64,000 nt of DNA from Chelydra serpentina (GCA_037349315.1 JBAIAC010000014.1:26699001-26763000); one strand, 5' to 3'; shown: positions 12,196 through 23,681, counted from the stretch's first letter. Program-made: numbers and translations. The notes: a model not told the origin generated them from the sequence alone.

Positions 12196-13301
12196 TGTTA
12201 TGATGCTGGCAGACCAGGTGCCAGCTCATGTCAAGGCCCCTAGCCCTCAACTGAACTCTGATCAATACATAACTGGAAATCAGTCTGGCTTACCTGTGTA
12301 TTAGCATTGTTAAAATAAATGTTAAGCTTATAAGAATGTGTTTAGTGTTAAGAATTTATGAAATGCTTGTAGGATGCTGTGTGTAGTAATCTCATTTATA
12401 ACATCTGTACCCCACCTTGTAAGGTTATATTGAGTAGTTGAATTATAAACCTCTGTAAATTTGTAAATCATCAAACAGGAAAGGAGCATTAATTTATGTA
12501 AAATGCTGGCTTCCTACAGAAGATGGTAAATTCTGCCCACCAAGAAGGCCCATTGAAACCAAATGAGCCACTGTGAAACATCAAAGAACAAAGACTTTAA
12601 TTGCTTCCCCACCACACCCATGAAGAGAATCTGTACGTGTGGACTCATCCCATCAGTTTGAACACTGGGAGAAGGGAATAAAAATCCCTAACCAGAAGAA
12701 AATGGATCTCTACGCTGTTTGGACTCTGTGAAGGCAAGATTTCTAAGCAGAAGCAAGGGATCCCCAATGCTTGGCCTGGGTTAGCCCTAAAGGACTTGTA
12801 GAGCTTGCATATTATAGAAGCTTCTACTACCTTTTCTAAACCTAAGACTATATAACTCATTTGTGTGTGTATGTTTACCTGCTTTAACCTTGTAAATAAC
12901 TCATTTCTTTTTTGTAGGTAATAAATCTTTAGTTAATTTATTATAGGACTGGCCACAAGCATTGTCTTTGGTATAGGCTCTAAGGTGCAATTGACCTGGG
13001 GTAAAGTGACTGGTCCTTTGGGACTGGGAATAACCTGAATATTATTGTGATTTTTGGTGTAAGGGACCATCTATCATAAAGGCAAGCTTACCTGGATGGC
13101 AAGATAGACGAGATTACCCAAGGGGACTGTCTGTGACTCTATGTTAAGACTGTTATACTGCTTGAGGAGTTCACAGTTGACACTTGGTTGGTGAAATTTA
13201 AGTATAGAACTCACAACCAGTTTGGGGTTTGTGTCCTGCTTCTTAACAGTCTGCCCTGAGGTTTGTACTCACACTCCTGAGCCACTCCAGACAGCTTGAC
13301 A
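12196..13301 (+). repeat. Candidate solo LTR inserted in CR1
   Basis: The segment starts TGTTATGATGCTGG and ends GCTTGACA, and it interrupts a CR1 reading frame cleanly. It has a polyadenylation-like GTAATAAATC near 12919 and no coding potential, which fits a solo LTR of an endogenous retroviral or Gypsy-like family. I could not find an exact target duplication, so the ends are approximate. Confidence 0.5.
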
Positions 13302-13510
13302 GACATAATAAAGCTGGGTGAACAGGTAGCATAATAAATATAGTGTTAATAAGTATTAGATAATACATATTGAAAGGAATAATTTAAATTATGCCTAAAT
13401 ATTCCTGGTTTCTACATTATCTGCAACTACTCAGGAAAAAGACCCACATGTCACAGTGGACAGTTTAGTTAAAACATTTGCTCAATGCACAGTTCAGATG
13501 AAAGATAAAT
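13302..13510 (+). mobile_element. CR1 LINE fragment, 3' continuation
   Basis: Sequence such as ATAATAAAGCTGGGTGAACA and ATATTGAAAGGAATAA continues the CR1 alignment that stops at 12195, showing that the LTR-like segment between them came later. Confidence 0.55.
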
Positions 13511-13778
13511 CAAAATGTCAGGCCATACAAAGAATGAAATATAAAATGATAAAATAATGATGCCATTATATACATCCCTGGTTTATTCTCATCTGTAATA
13601 CTCTGTTCAGATCTAATAATACCATCTAAAAAAAAGGTACTACAGAAACAGAAAAGATACAGACTTGGACTATGAATACTGTTAGTCACTGAAAGACTAT
13701 CATTGCCACAAGGTATCATTGAAGACAAAAGCTTAGTAAAATAATAATGAAAATGATTAGACATTTATATAGAGAGGA

Positions 13779-13947
13779 GGGATAGCTCAGTGGTTTGAGC
13801 ATTAGCCTGCTAAACCCAGGGTTGTGAGCTCAATCCTTGAGGGGGCCATTTAGGGATCAGGGGCGAACATTGGGGATTGGTCCTGCTTTGAGGAGGGGGT
13901 TGGACTACATGACCTCCTAAAGTCCCTTCCAACCCCAATATTCTATG
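13779..13947 (+). repeat. tRNA-derived SINE (Cry I type) with CR1-like tail
   Basis: The 5' part is tRNA-like, with an A box (TAGCTCAGTGGTTTGAGCA, 13783-13801) and a B box (GGTTGTGAGCTCAATCC, 13820-13836). The 3' part ends in GGTTGGACTACATGACCTCC and CCCTTCCAACCCCAATATTC, the tail type shared with turtle CR1 LINEs, which is how such SINEs are thought to borrow LINE machinery. The tRNA part is too diverged, and followed by unrelated sequence, to be a working tRNA gene. Confidence 0.8.
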
Positions 13948-14711
13948 TCTAATGAGAACATCCACAGTTACATAACATAGATTTTAAAAGTATAAGGGAT
14001 AAAATGTTTCCTGCTTCAGGGCATGTGCCAACCATTTACTGACATGAATTAGGAAGAAACAGAAGCAAGTCGGTCCATTATTTGGCTTCTTGCATCTTCC
14101 TCTGAAGTATCTGGCACTGTCCACTGTCAGACACAGGGTACTTGCCTTAGATGGATTACTGATCTGATCTGTTATTCCATTTCCTATTTTGCTATATAAT
14201 GAGCTGGGAGCTGGAAACGCCAGGCATAACATGGCGAGTTAATGTTTGTATAGTACTTTGAGGATTTAAAAAGCGATATAAGTGCTATTATTATGTTTAT
14301 AAACACTGCATTGTCAGACTAATATTTTAATATTCCAATATCTGATTGTCTCAGCCCTTCGCATGATTTTTCAAGGATTATAGAAAAAGGAAGAAGTATT
14401 GTATTGCTTTTTATTTACTTAAAATTATGTGAGTGTTCAAACAGCACCTGCATGCTGGTTTATGTGCTGCAGCAGAACATTTCTGATGGCATCAGAATTT
14501 CCCCATCAGCCATTTTACAGCACTGTAGGCTACCTTAGGTGTATGCTGGAAATAAGCATGGCTCAATCGTAATACATGTCAGAGAAATGTTGTAAACATA
14601 AATGCATACATTTGTTTTTGAACTGTTAATGAATCCTTAAAAATCTTTTTGTTATATAATACTTACATGTCTGCATGGTAGGTTGTCAGTGACAGAAGGA
14701 AAAATAGATGA

Positions 14712-14749
14712 AGCGGTACAGAGAATATTTCAGCGGTACAGAGAATATA
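14712..14749. repeat. 20-bp tandem duplication
   Basis: The unit AGCGGTACAGAGAATATTTC is followed at once by an 18-base repeat of itself. Confidence 0.85.
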
Positions 14750-15828
14750 ACATCACATATATGCTATGCATATGGCTTTTTCAGTTGCTTTCGTAGAGAA
14801 CTAGATGCTGTCATTCTGTTAGGGTGAAATTTAGCCCTCGTGTAACTACACTGGCATTAATGGAATTGTACTCACTTACCTGAGGGCTGAACTGACATTT
14901 ATATCGTTAGCCAGATTAAAACAAAATAATGATTGAGAACATGGAAAAGAAATTCCATACTCTATGTAAATACAGCCTAATGTGATAATGTCACTCCTGC
15001 TGAAATAAATGAAAGTTGGATCAGTCCTTTAGTCATTTATTTCATCTCATTAGTAAGTCCTTCAGCACAGAAACAATGAACCAACTCTTTAGCTGCTGTA
15101 CATCAATATAGATCCATTAGCTTCAATGGAGGCATTCTAGGTCACAGCGGATGAGGATCTGGGCCAATGTCTTTCTATATGTTTAGAACTCAGTGGGAGC
15201 TGGGTATTTGGCACTTTTGAAAGTTATACCAGTCATTGAGGTTTTTGAATAAGGATTTAGGAGTTTAACTTTTGGCAATCATTTTTGAAAATCTTGGACA
15301 TTAATTTCCTTTTTTAGCAACAGAGCTGGGGAAAATCTAAAATTACCAACCTTTTCTTCTCATTAGTAATAGTTGTTTATTCACAGCAGAAATCACGGTG
15401 ACAAAAGGAAAATAAAAGGGTGTGTATGAAATGCTGCCCTGAACGAGGCCACCTCTTGTCCACAGTGACATATGGGCTTCAGGATCCGCACGCGTATTAA
15501 CAGTCATGGGTCCATGTGTATCTTCCCTAGAGCTAGCAGTGCATGACTACCTTGCTAGAAACCTTCTAACTAAACAACCGCTGCAAGGATCTGGGTAACC
15601 ATTCAGCCTGCTGACAAACATAAGGGCCAACAGGAGTTGAGGATGCCAACTGTCAGGCTGCTAACAACACCATTTACTGCAGCACATGTTCCTCTGTGGT
15701 GGGCCATATTGGTGACAGGCCTTCCATATCCTGAATTGGACAAAATGATTAAAACTTCTCTCATAGCTCCACAATGTTCACAGTGCCACCAACCTCTGTA
15801 CTACACTGACAACCATTATACGCTAAGG

Positions 15829-16635
15829 CAGGGATGGGCAAACTTTTTGGCCTGAGAGCCACATCTGGGTGAGGAAATTGCATGCAGGGCCATGAATTGA
15901 GGGCTGGGGCAGGGGGTTGGAGTATGGGAGGCAGTGTGAGGTATGTGGGGGGGGGGGCAGTGTGCAGGAAGGGGCTTGGAGCAAGGGGTTGGGGTGCAAG
16001 AGGGGTGCAGCAGGGGGCTCAGGGCAGGAGGTTGGGGTGCAGGAGGAGTGTGGCATGTGGGGGGGTTGGGGTACAGGAGGGGTGTGGGTGTGGCAGGGGG
16101 TTGGGGTGCAGGAGGGTGCAGCAGGGGGTTGGGGTGCAGTAGGGGTATGGCAGGGGGCTCAGGGCAGGGGGTGGGGTGTGGGGTGCAGGAGTGGTTCATT
16201 ACCTTGAGTGGCTCTGGGGTGGCAGTGGTGTGCAGAGGGGCTAAGGCAGGGTCCCTGCCTGCCCTGGCCCTGCGCCACTCCCGGAAGTGGCCGGCACCAC
16301 GTCCCTGTGGCCCCTGGGGAAGATGGGGGGCAGAGGGCTCTGCATGCTGCCCTCACCTGCAGGCACCACTCCTCACAGCTCCCATTGGCCAGGAACAGAG
16401 AAGCGCGGCCAATGGGAGCTTCGGGGGAAGTACCTGAAGGCGAGGACAGCGTGCGGAGCCCTCTGCCCCCCTCTTCCCTATGGGCCACAGGGACGTGGTG
16501 CCAGCCACTTCCAGGAGTGGCGTGGGGCCAAGGCAGACAGGGTGCCAGCCTTAGCCCCACAGGCTATCCCATGGGCTGGATCCAAAGCTCTGACAGGCCG
16601 GATCTGGCCTATGGGCCGTAGTTTTCCCATCCCTG
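15829..16635. mobile_element. hAT-type non-autonomous element with 8-bp TSD
   Basis: Exact 8-bp duplications CGCTAAGG flank it at 15821-15828 and 16636-16643. The ends are CAGGGATGGGCAAACT and, on the complement, CAGGGATGGGAAAACT, a 16-bp terminal inverted repeat with one mismatch. The interior holds an irregular G-rich array (GGGGTTGGGGTGCAGGAGG-like units, about 15900-16190) and the CTCCCATTGGCCAGGAAC inverted pair also present in the element at 8042-8987. It encodes no protein; the open frames on both strands follow the repeat array. Confidence 0.85.
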
Positions 16636-17049
16636 CGCTAAGGTTTCATAACACTGGCGGCATCCATTTGGGTTCTGTGCTAGCACCTGGTGCCAGCTCC
16701 TAAAATCTGTCCATCTGAAAATGAGACAATGCATCTGCTATGCCATTATCAACCCGGCACATGCCTGACAGAGAAAAGGATGTTAAAGCTTAAACACTGT
16801 AGTACAAATGCCTTTACCAACCTCCTAATCCTGTGTGATCTGGAGGTCTGGCAACTGATAACATACCACTGCCATGTTGTTGTACCAGAAACACACCCTT
16901 TGATTAGCAAACTCTGCTCCCCAAATGACCACTGCAAGCAAAAGGGGGAAAAAAATCCAGAAATGTTATATCCTCCATATCCCTTTTTGTGTCCAGGTAA
17001 GGGTCTTTGCTGAGCACATCATCTACCTGGGTAAAATACCCCAAAGGAG

Positions 17050-17342
17050 AAGCTTACTCACCCTGTGCGGTAACTGAAGTTCTTAGAGATGAGAACTATC
17101 TATGGGTGCTCCACTGTAGGTGTGGCATCAGCAGTGTCGGACTGCACGTGCACACCTCCTCCCTCTCGAGCTCACAGCAGGATACATATATATAGCGCTG
17201 TGCGGTCTGATTGCCCCCCCAGTTCCTCCTCTTGGCAGAGCCCATGTGTCGGCTCCAAAGCAGAAGGGAGGAGGGCAGGTAATGGAGCACCCATAGGACA
17301 AACATCACGAAGAACCTCAGTTACTGCACAGAGTGAGTAACC
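17050..17342. repeat. Inverted repeat, about 63-bp arms
   Basis: About 17050-17114 (CTCACCCTGTGCGGTAACTG, later TATGGGTGCTCCACTG) is the imperfect complement of 17281-17342 (TGGAGCACCCATAGG, later CAGTTACTGCACAGAGTGAG). A further direct copy of the TATGGGTGCTCCA block lies near 17368. The pair is just upstream, in plus coordinates, of a DIRS-like gag fragment and may be part of the same element. Confidence 0.6.
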
Positions 17343-17689
17343 TTCTCTTCTTCAAGTGATGTCCCTATGGGTGCTCCAATGTAGGTGTGGCAGCGCCCCC
17401 TGTGCCTGGGACGGGTTTATATCACTATGTAGTCTGATCACCCCAGTTCCTTCTCTACAGCCTTTGGTCTGGGACAAAATCCGCAGCAGAGCCTGCTTCT
17501 CTTGTTCCCTCAGTAGATAGTCCCTTACCCGTTAGTTGTAGCATAGTTATATTTTTATTTTTCTTTTCAACACTCCTCCCTTTCTTCCTTGAAGACAGCA
17601 GCTCCCTTCCCCAGTGACGAGGAGGAAGAAGAGGAGGAGGGCTCCATTGCACCCTCTTATTCGAGGAAAGCTCCAACTATTTATCCTCA

Positions 17690-18079
17690 TTATTCACAAT
17701 TTACATCTGGACCACAATCTTGGTACGGACTACCATGGATGAAACCACATGCTCCCCTCCCTCCACGATGACCATATTGACACATGGGGAATGAGGATTG
17801 GTGGACCAGGCAGAGCATGAGGACCTCAGAGCGAGAGTCTGGGCCCAAGTCTGATGCAGGATGCCGTGAAATTTCTCCATGAGAAAATTTCAACTGAATG
17901 TCCTGTTTTTTTCTGGCCCTGGCCATCAATTCGTGGCAGTGGGAACACTTTCGTGGTACGTGTCCCTCTCCCAGATAGCGAATATACTGCTGGTGGCCAT
18001 CTGTTACCAGGAAGGTTGCCCTACAAGAGATGCACCTCTTAAACCTGGGAGATCTGGGCATAAGGGTGAGGGACAACAA
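17690..18079 (-). pseudogene. DIRS-like retrotransposon gag fragment
   Basis: An open stretch of 129 codons on the minus strand holds the pattern C-x2-C, DGH, CLGEGH-like (here YLGEGH), C-x2-C: residues run KRCISCRATFLVTDGHQQ, then YLGEGHVPRKCSHC. This spacing resembles the zinc-knuckle-like region of the ORF1/gag of DIRS-type retrotransposons as I know it. The usual cysteine before LGEGH is replaced (IRYLGEGH), which suggests decay. No reverse transcriptase or tyrosine recombinase lies next to it. The family call is inference. Confidence 0.45.
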
Positions 18080-19455
18080 GGCTTCCCAGGAAGCAGTGAA
18101 ATGAAAACCTAAGCTCTAGAATAACTGTAAAGGTAAAGTTAAAACATTTTTTCCCCCGACAGATATATATACATCCCACTCACAGTGTTCCCCATGGTCT
18201 CTCCAGCCCCACCTCATCCACCCTGTGCTAGGCTTGGAAATCCCTTCCCTCTCTGCTCTAGCATGCCTGCTATGCTTGGCTGTGAGGGGGAGCCACTCCC
18301 CACCTGCTATACTTAAAAACCTGAGGCTGGATCCCCTACCCCTTCTCCCATGAACTGCCTACTACTGGAGCTGCTGCTGTGGGTGGGGACTTCCCCCCAT
18401 CCTTATTGATTTGTTATGGTTCAGAGCTATGCCTGAAATTTGCTCTGCTGACCCTTCTTGTTATTAAATGCCTGCTTCTCTCTCCGTGGAGTGGAATGGA
18501 GGGGGGATTCCTCCCCCCTTTTCCTGCTCTCACTTCCCTGCTACCACAGGTTGTCATGAAGTTTGCAGAGTTGAAGTCCTTGCTGCTCTGCCTGGTCCAG
18601 GTAAATGAGGGCTTCTCCTGCCTGGCATGTACTTATATAATGTCCCCTCTCTTCTGGTTACTCATACTGACCAGCTCTGCAGCTGCTGCAAAGTCACTCC
18701 ACCTCTTTCTACCCCTTAAAGAGGAACAAACCTTCCTCCAGCAGATCCCCAGACAGCAGATCCCCGCTTAATGTGCGGCTCGGTCATTACTCCGATTCCC
18801 TAGCAAATACCTGACCACTTTCCTATTACCCTGTCTGACATGGTCAATCCAAGTTGGCTTGTTTGCTTCATGACAAACCCCTCTTGGGGTCATCTCAGAC
18901 TATACTAATGAAATCAGGAAAACACTACTTAAACCAGGGGATTCCCATTTTGTGGGGTGGGTCCTAGTGGGAAAGGCGAGATCCTGCCTGCTTCTCGGTT
19001 CTGTCCCTGTATTTGTTTTCTCTCCTCCCCAATGTGGTACTGCACAACACTGCCTCTTCTACTTTCTGCCTGTAGTGGTAGTGCTGAGTAGAACTAGCAG
19101 TGGGGGACAAATGGATGAGTGAGGAAATGGTCACTAAAGCACGGGGTTGGGGGGAGTCATCTATTCACATTGTTATGATTGGGAATTCAGCTCAGCCCCG
19201 TTCCCACTCCAGCCTCCACACTGACACAGAGAGCAATCAAATGGATGGCCAGTGGGGCAGGGTTTACAGGTGGTTAGAATTGTGTGGACTTTACAGTGAA
19301 GCCAGTTATCTATAAACTTGTAAAACTGGTTGACGTTGTAGTACTGCATTGTCTGTAGAGTGGAGTGAATAATTACAAAGAATAATTTATTTGGTAGATT
19401 TATTGTGAGGGATCTCAGAAGCGAGGGGTAATGAATGGAAGATAATGATGAGGAA

Positions 19456-19637
19456 GTTATGACAAATGGCCATGTTCAAAGTTGGAAACCTATTTTTGGA
19501 AACCTATTTTTCAGATTTAGTAAATGTATTCAGTATTATGGCAAAAGTTATGACAAATGGCCATGTTCAAAGTTGGAAACCTATTTTTGGAAACCTATTT
19601 TTCAGATTTAGTAAATGTATTCAGTATTATGGCAAAA
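19456..19637. repeat. Exact 91-bp tandem duplication
   Basis: The 91-bp unit starting GTTATGACAAATGGCCATG is repeated head to tail with no mismatch seen (19456-19546 and 19547-19637), followed by the first bases of a third copy. Within each unit TTTTTGGAAACCTA is itself a local repeat. The identity implies a recent event or an assembly duplication. Confidence 0.9.
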
Positions 19638-19679
19638 GTTATATTTTTAACTGCATGAATATGCCTAGCACTTAGATAG

Positions 19680-20075
19680 AGTCTCAAAATGGAAACAACT
19701 CAGTCTATTTAGGTTATTGAAGAGAAGGCTAAGAAGTGACTTGATCATGGTAAACAAGTATCTACATGGGGAAAAGATTTCAGATTGTAGAGGGCTCTTT
19801 AATTTCACAGAGAAAGGCATAACAATATCCATTGGTTGAAAACTGAAGCTAGACAAATTCATACTAGAAATAGGGAAGAATTTTATAGGAATGAGTATAA
19901 TTAACTATTGGAACAGCTTACCTCTCCATCCCTTGGAGTCTTCAAACCAAGACTGCATGTCTTTCTGAAATAGATGATTGATGCAGATATTACTGGCTAA
20001 GGTTCTAAGGCCTGTATTATGCAGATCAGACTAGATTATAATAGTCCCTGATGGCCTTAAAAAAAATCTATGAAT
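19680..20075 (+). mobile_element. CR1-type LINE 3' end
   Basis: The order AACTATTGGAACAGCTTACC, CTTGGAGTCTTCAAACCAAG, CAGATCAGACTAGAT and ATAGTCCCTGATGGCCTT, ending in an A-rich ATCTATGAAT tail, is that of the 3' end of turtle CR1-type elements. There is no intact reading frame. Confidence 0.65.
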
Positions 20076-20439
20076 ATGGTGGGGTGGGGGCAAAGTAAAA
20101 GTTCCCTGGAAGTTCTTCTGTAGCCAGCTTTCTGCCCTGAAGCTTCAACCCCTCTTCCATGTAGAGATGTGTCTGACCATTCCCATTTGACTTAATTCAG
20201 CATCCAAGTTAGTTATTTTCTATTTCTGGTCAGGTAAGTGAGGCACAGTATGTGACCAAGCAGCAGAGGAGGTTTATGGGAGGGGAAACATTTGTGTCTC
20301 CTGAATACAGGACTGAAGTGAGCTGGATGAAGTTCATCATTTGCAGCCAGAAACCATAGTCTTGAAACAAAGCACACACAATGTAACTATCTGCTGTAAG
20401 GCTAAGAGGATGAAAGTAGATCACATCACCACATACTTT

Positions 20440-20760
20440 CATCAACCAAATTTAGCCTCCTCAAAAAAAGATATTAAGTTAGTTTGACAGAATCTATTTT
20501 TCATAAACACACGTTGACTGACATTAATTATATTACCCTCTTTTAATTCGTTATTAATCAACTCCTGTATCAGTCACTCCATTATCTTACCTGTGATCAA
20601 AGTCAGACTGGCAGGCCTATACTTACCTGGGTCATTCTATTACTCATTTTAAATACTGGTACAACACTGGCTCTCTTCCAGTCTTCTGAAACTTCTCCAG
20701 TGTACCAAGAGTGATTGAAAAGTCAACATTAACAGGTCAGCAAGCTGCTCAACCCAAACC
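20440..20760 (-). mobile_element. CR1 reverse-transcriptase fragment
   Basis: On the minus strand decayed codons match the CR1 palm region: a block like WKRASVVPVFK, then pieces corresponding to ISLTS and to HGFMKNRSCQTNL. Several stops and shifts are present. It has the opposite orientation to the copy at 19680-20075, so it is a separate insertion. Confidence 0.6.
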
Positions 20761-21003
20761 TTGCCCTCTATTGGTGCCTCCACATTATTTAGTTGCAGCA
20801 TATACATTTTCCAGGCTGCTAACCAATTGGGGACAGTCTATCTGCAATGATTTCTTTAGCCAAGCATATCACCTCTGCTCCCTATCCAGAGAGTGCACCC
20901 CCACCAAATGGCATCTCCCACTGTCCTGCTTTGCTTCACCTACATGCCCGTGAACCTTTGCCCTCTCTGTGCAGAAGTCTGTGGCAGGACAGCATATACA
21001 TCT

Positions 21004-21730
21004 TGTGACATTCTATACCTTGGGGGAGCGTACTGTAACCCCCATATTCCTCATTTTCATATAATCGTGATCTTACATATAAAGCATGCCTTGTAAGGTA
21101 TCAAGGAAAAGGTTGTGATCTGCTGAATGTCATTTCTCTATCCATATATGAGTATCATTAATGCACATGAAGTTATGAGAACCGTGTTGTATGGTGGTCA
21201 TTAAAACACACTGTAAGTTGGGAATCAGCCCGGTATTAGCTCCCCAGAGCCAACAACAAGGAAAGTAACCAACGCCCGGGTGGGGTGTCAAACAACCCAT
21301 CAACACCCATTGTCCAGCAAGGGAGCTGCAATGCAATGACTCACCTACATGAAGCCACACCAGGGGAATTGCTCAACCTGGCTGGGTGACTCATGCCCAC
21401 CAGACATGCCTGGACTTGTGCTCCCCAAGCACATGGACTGAGGGTATAAAACAGAGTGGACACATACTGCGGCCTTCTCCTGCTGCTGCCTATGTTGCAA
21501 GCAACCAAGACCCTGAGAAGAAGACAAGACTCCAACACAGGAGACTGACCCAGGTTTAAGGAATAAACCTGTATATTAAGGACTACCATAGCCAGTGGGG
21601 TGAGAAAAAAAAACTGCTTAGCCTAGTTGCTTTCCAGTCTAATAGGGTTGAGAGTTTAGACTGCGTGCTTACATTTTATTTCTTTTGGTAACTAACTCTG
21701 ACTTTTTGCCTATCACTTTTAGACTTTAGG
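21004..21730 (+). repeat. Candidate LTR with TATA box and polyA signal
   Basis: The segment begins TGTGACATTCTATACC. It holds a good TATA box (GGGTATAAAACAGAG, about 21441-21455) and AATAAA near 21562, the promoter-to-polyA layout of an LTR R region. The right end is not resolved; similarity to any known end cannot be judged here. No adjoining retroviral genes are present. Confidence 0.45.
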
Positions 21731-22049
21731 AATTAAAGAGTAGTCTTTAATGAAAGATTATGTCATGTGATGAAACCTTCAGGAATATGTCCAACCCAAA
21801 CTGGCAACCCCAGCCTTAGGGATAATGGCACCATGGGTGAGCTTGTATTTTGGTGCTCTCCCATCACCCCTGGCCCCCACAGGCTCCACCCTGCCACCAC
21901 CTCTGGGCCCCGCTGCCTCCCCACCGTGCTTAATTTGTATTGAAAGAGGTGCCAGAGCTCAGTCCCAGCACAAATTAAGCACTGGCAGGGCGGCCTGATA
22001 GCGGCAGCCACTGGCCAGGCCTCCAGTTCTGAAGGCAGCACCACAGCCA

Positions 22050-22109
22050 GCAGCAGCGCAGAAGTAAGGGTGGCATGGTATATGGCCACCCTTACTTCTG
22101 CGCTGCTGC
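22050..22109. repeat. Perfect 25-bp hairpin
   Basis: The arms 22050-22074 and 22085-22109 are exact complements (GCAGCAGCGCAGAAGTAAGG onwards) with a 10-base loop. The hairpin lies in GC-rich repeat DNA. Confidence 0.9.
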
Positions 22110-22342
22110 AGTCGCTCGTGGTGCCTGGCACTCTGCCTGAGGCTCAAGGCGTGCTTTGAGCTGTCACATGGGGGCTGCATCTTACCAGTGCCCATGGCCC
22201 TCCTGCAGCTCTCTGGCCACTCTTGGTTCACCAGGGGTGCCATTTCAGATTTTGGCGGGGTGGGGCAACTTTAACCATTATTCTAAGGGCTACTTAGGCA
22301 CCTGAAAACTCTAGGGTTATTTTTGTAGATAATAACATAGGG

Positions 22343-22455
22343 GCCCGGTGTGGTGGCGCGCGCCTGTAATCCCAGCTGCTTGGGAGGCTGTGGTTGGCGG
22401 ATCGCTCAGGAGTTCTAGGCTGCTGTGCACTATGTCAATCAGGTGTCCGGTGCTA
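22343..22455 (+). repeat. 7SL RNA-like segment (retropseudogene or SINE head)
   Basis: The sequence follows the 5' Alu domain of vertebrate 7SL RNA for about 113 bases: CGGTGTGGTGGCGCGCGCCT, GTAATCCCAGCTGCTTGGGA, GGCGGATCGCTCAGGAGTTC, then GGTGTCCGGTGCTA. Differences from the known RNA are scattered, so it is not the functional gene. Downstream (to about 22560) only weak matches to the 3' 7SL domain remain (GATCAGTGACAGTGAATAAC). An AAAGAAAGAAAGAA tail lies near 22610. This fits a processed 7SL copy or a 7SL-headed SINE. Confidence 0.65.
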
Positions 22456-23481
22456 CTGACAGCTTGGCCAGCGGGTAGTTGGAGGACTGGCTAGAACAAC
22501 ATGGCTGACGTGTTGTGATTGGCGCTCTCTCTGAGGGCTGATAGACCGATCAGTGACAGTGAATAACGTAGGAATTAAGTGACAGGAGCACTGTATCTAA
22601 TTCCTATATAAAGAAAGAAAGAACACATACAAACTCCAGTTAAAGCCATATTTTAAACGTATATGTAAATTTAGAATAATTAAGAGGTAATACAACAAGA
22701 TACTCCCAATCTCAAGCCTTCAAATATCAATTCTGGAGCTTTAACACAGATATCAGAAACACAAGTTTGATACTTTGTAAACTATCTTTAGTAGAGATAA
22801 ATAAAAATAAATAAAATCTGCTTAAAATCTGTTTACTTCCTCTAACAGACAAATTCTAGGTCACTGCCATTATCTACTCTATTGTAGTTAATTGATTTTC
22901 ACTCCACTAAAAATGTATTTACTTAATTTTAACATATGTGATTAAGGTTTATTTCTCTTTTATTAAGAACAGGGATTTATTTTTCTAATTATTTTGGCAT
23001 TTATGTTTACCAATCACCATCATGTACGTGCGTCACTAACATTTGACTCTATCATTGCTATCTGTATCATACTTGGAACTGCATTTTATTTTCATAAGAA
23101 TTTTAAGTTATTTTACAGATATACCTAAAAATACAAATTTGAAAATAAGCGATCTTCATCTGCATACTATCTAAAATTATGTGCTTAGCTAATGTTTTTT
23201 AAACTGGCATTGCTAAGATGAGTACAAGCTAAATTTACATTCTAGAAGGATACTATTATTTGATTGCACCATTTTAAATAATGAATGGCAAAGCACAATA
23301 TGGTAATAAAAGTAACAATGATAATTACTCCAGCCAGGACAAGTTAGGCATTTTAGAACTCACAACTCAAATAATTAAATTTAAGCATAAGAGAGAAATA
23401 AAATTATGAAATGCACAGACCACTCAAAAAACTAAAATAACAGCACTGTAATCCTTAAAGAACTTAGAAAGAATAAAATTA

Positions 23482-23681
23482 TAGAAGCGACAAAGGGTCC
23501 TGTGGCACCTTATAGACTAACAGAGGTATTGCAGCATAAGCTTTCGTGGGTGAATACCCACTTCATCGGATGCAAGCAGTGGAAATGTCCAGGGGCAGAT
23601 AAGTGGGTATTCACCCACGAAAGCTTATGCTCCAATACCTCTGTTAGTCTATAAGGTGCCACAGGACCCTTTGTCGCTTCT
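23482..23681. repeat. Near-perfect 81-bp inverted repeat
   Basis: Arms 23482-23562 and 23601-23681 are reverse complements with a single mismatch (GGTATTGCAGC against GGTATTGGAGC), separated by 38 bases. The arms carry AAAGGGTCCTGTGGCACC and AAGCTTTCGTGGGTGAATAC, motifs of a common reptile interspersed repeat. The right copy continues into CAGATCCAGACTAACACG. It looks like two head-to-head copies of that repeat end. Confidence 0.9.

Noticed and set aside
13779..13840. Possible functional tRNA gene
   Set aside because: A and B boxes are present, but the acceptor stem does not form convincingly and the sequence runs into a CR1-like tail, so it is a SINE.
15882..16437. Glycine/tryptophan-rich frames on the plus strand and proline-rich ones on the minus strand
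   Set aside because: They translate the degenerate G-rich array inside a hAT element.
22343..22600. Functional SRP (7SL) RNA gene
   Set aside because: The central S domain is missing or unrecognisable and the Alu domain carries scattered substitutions.
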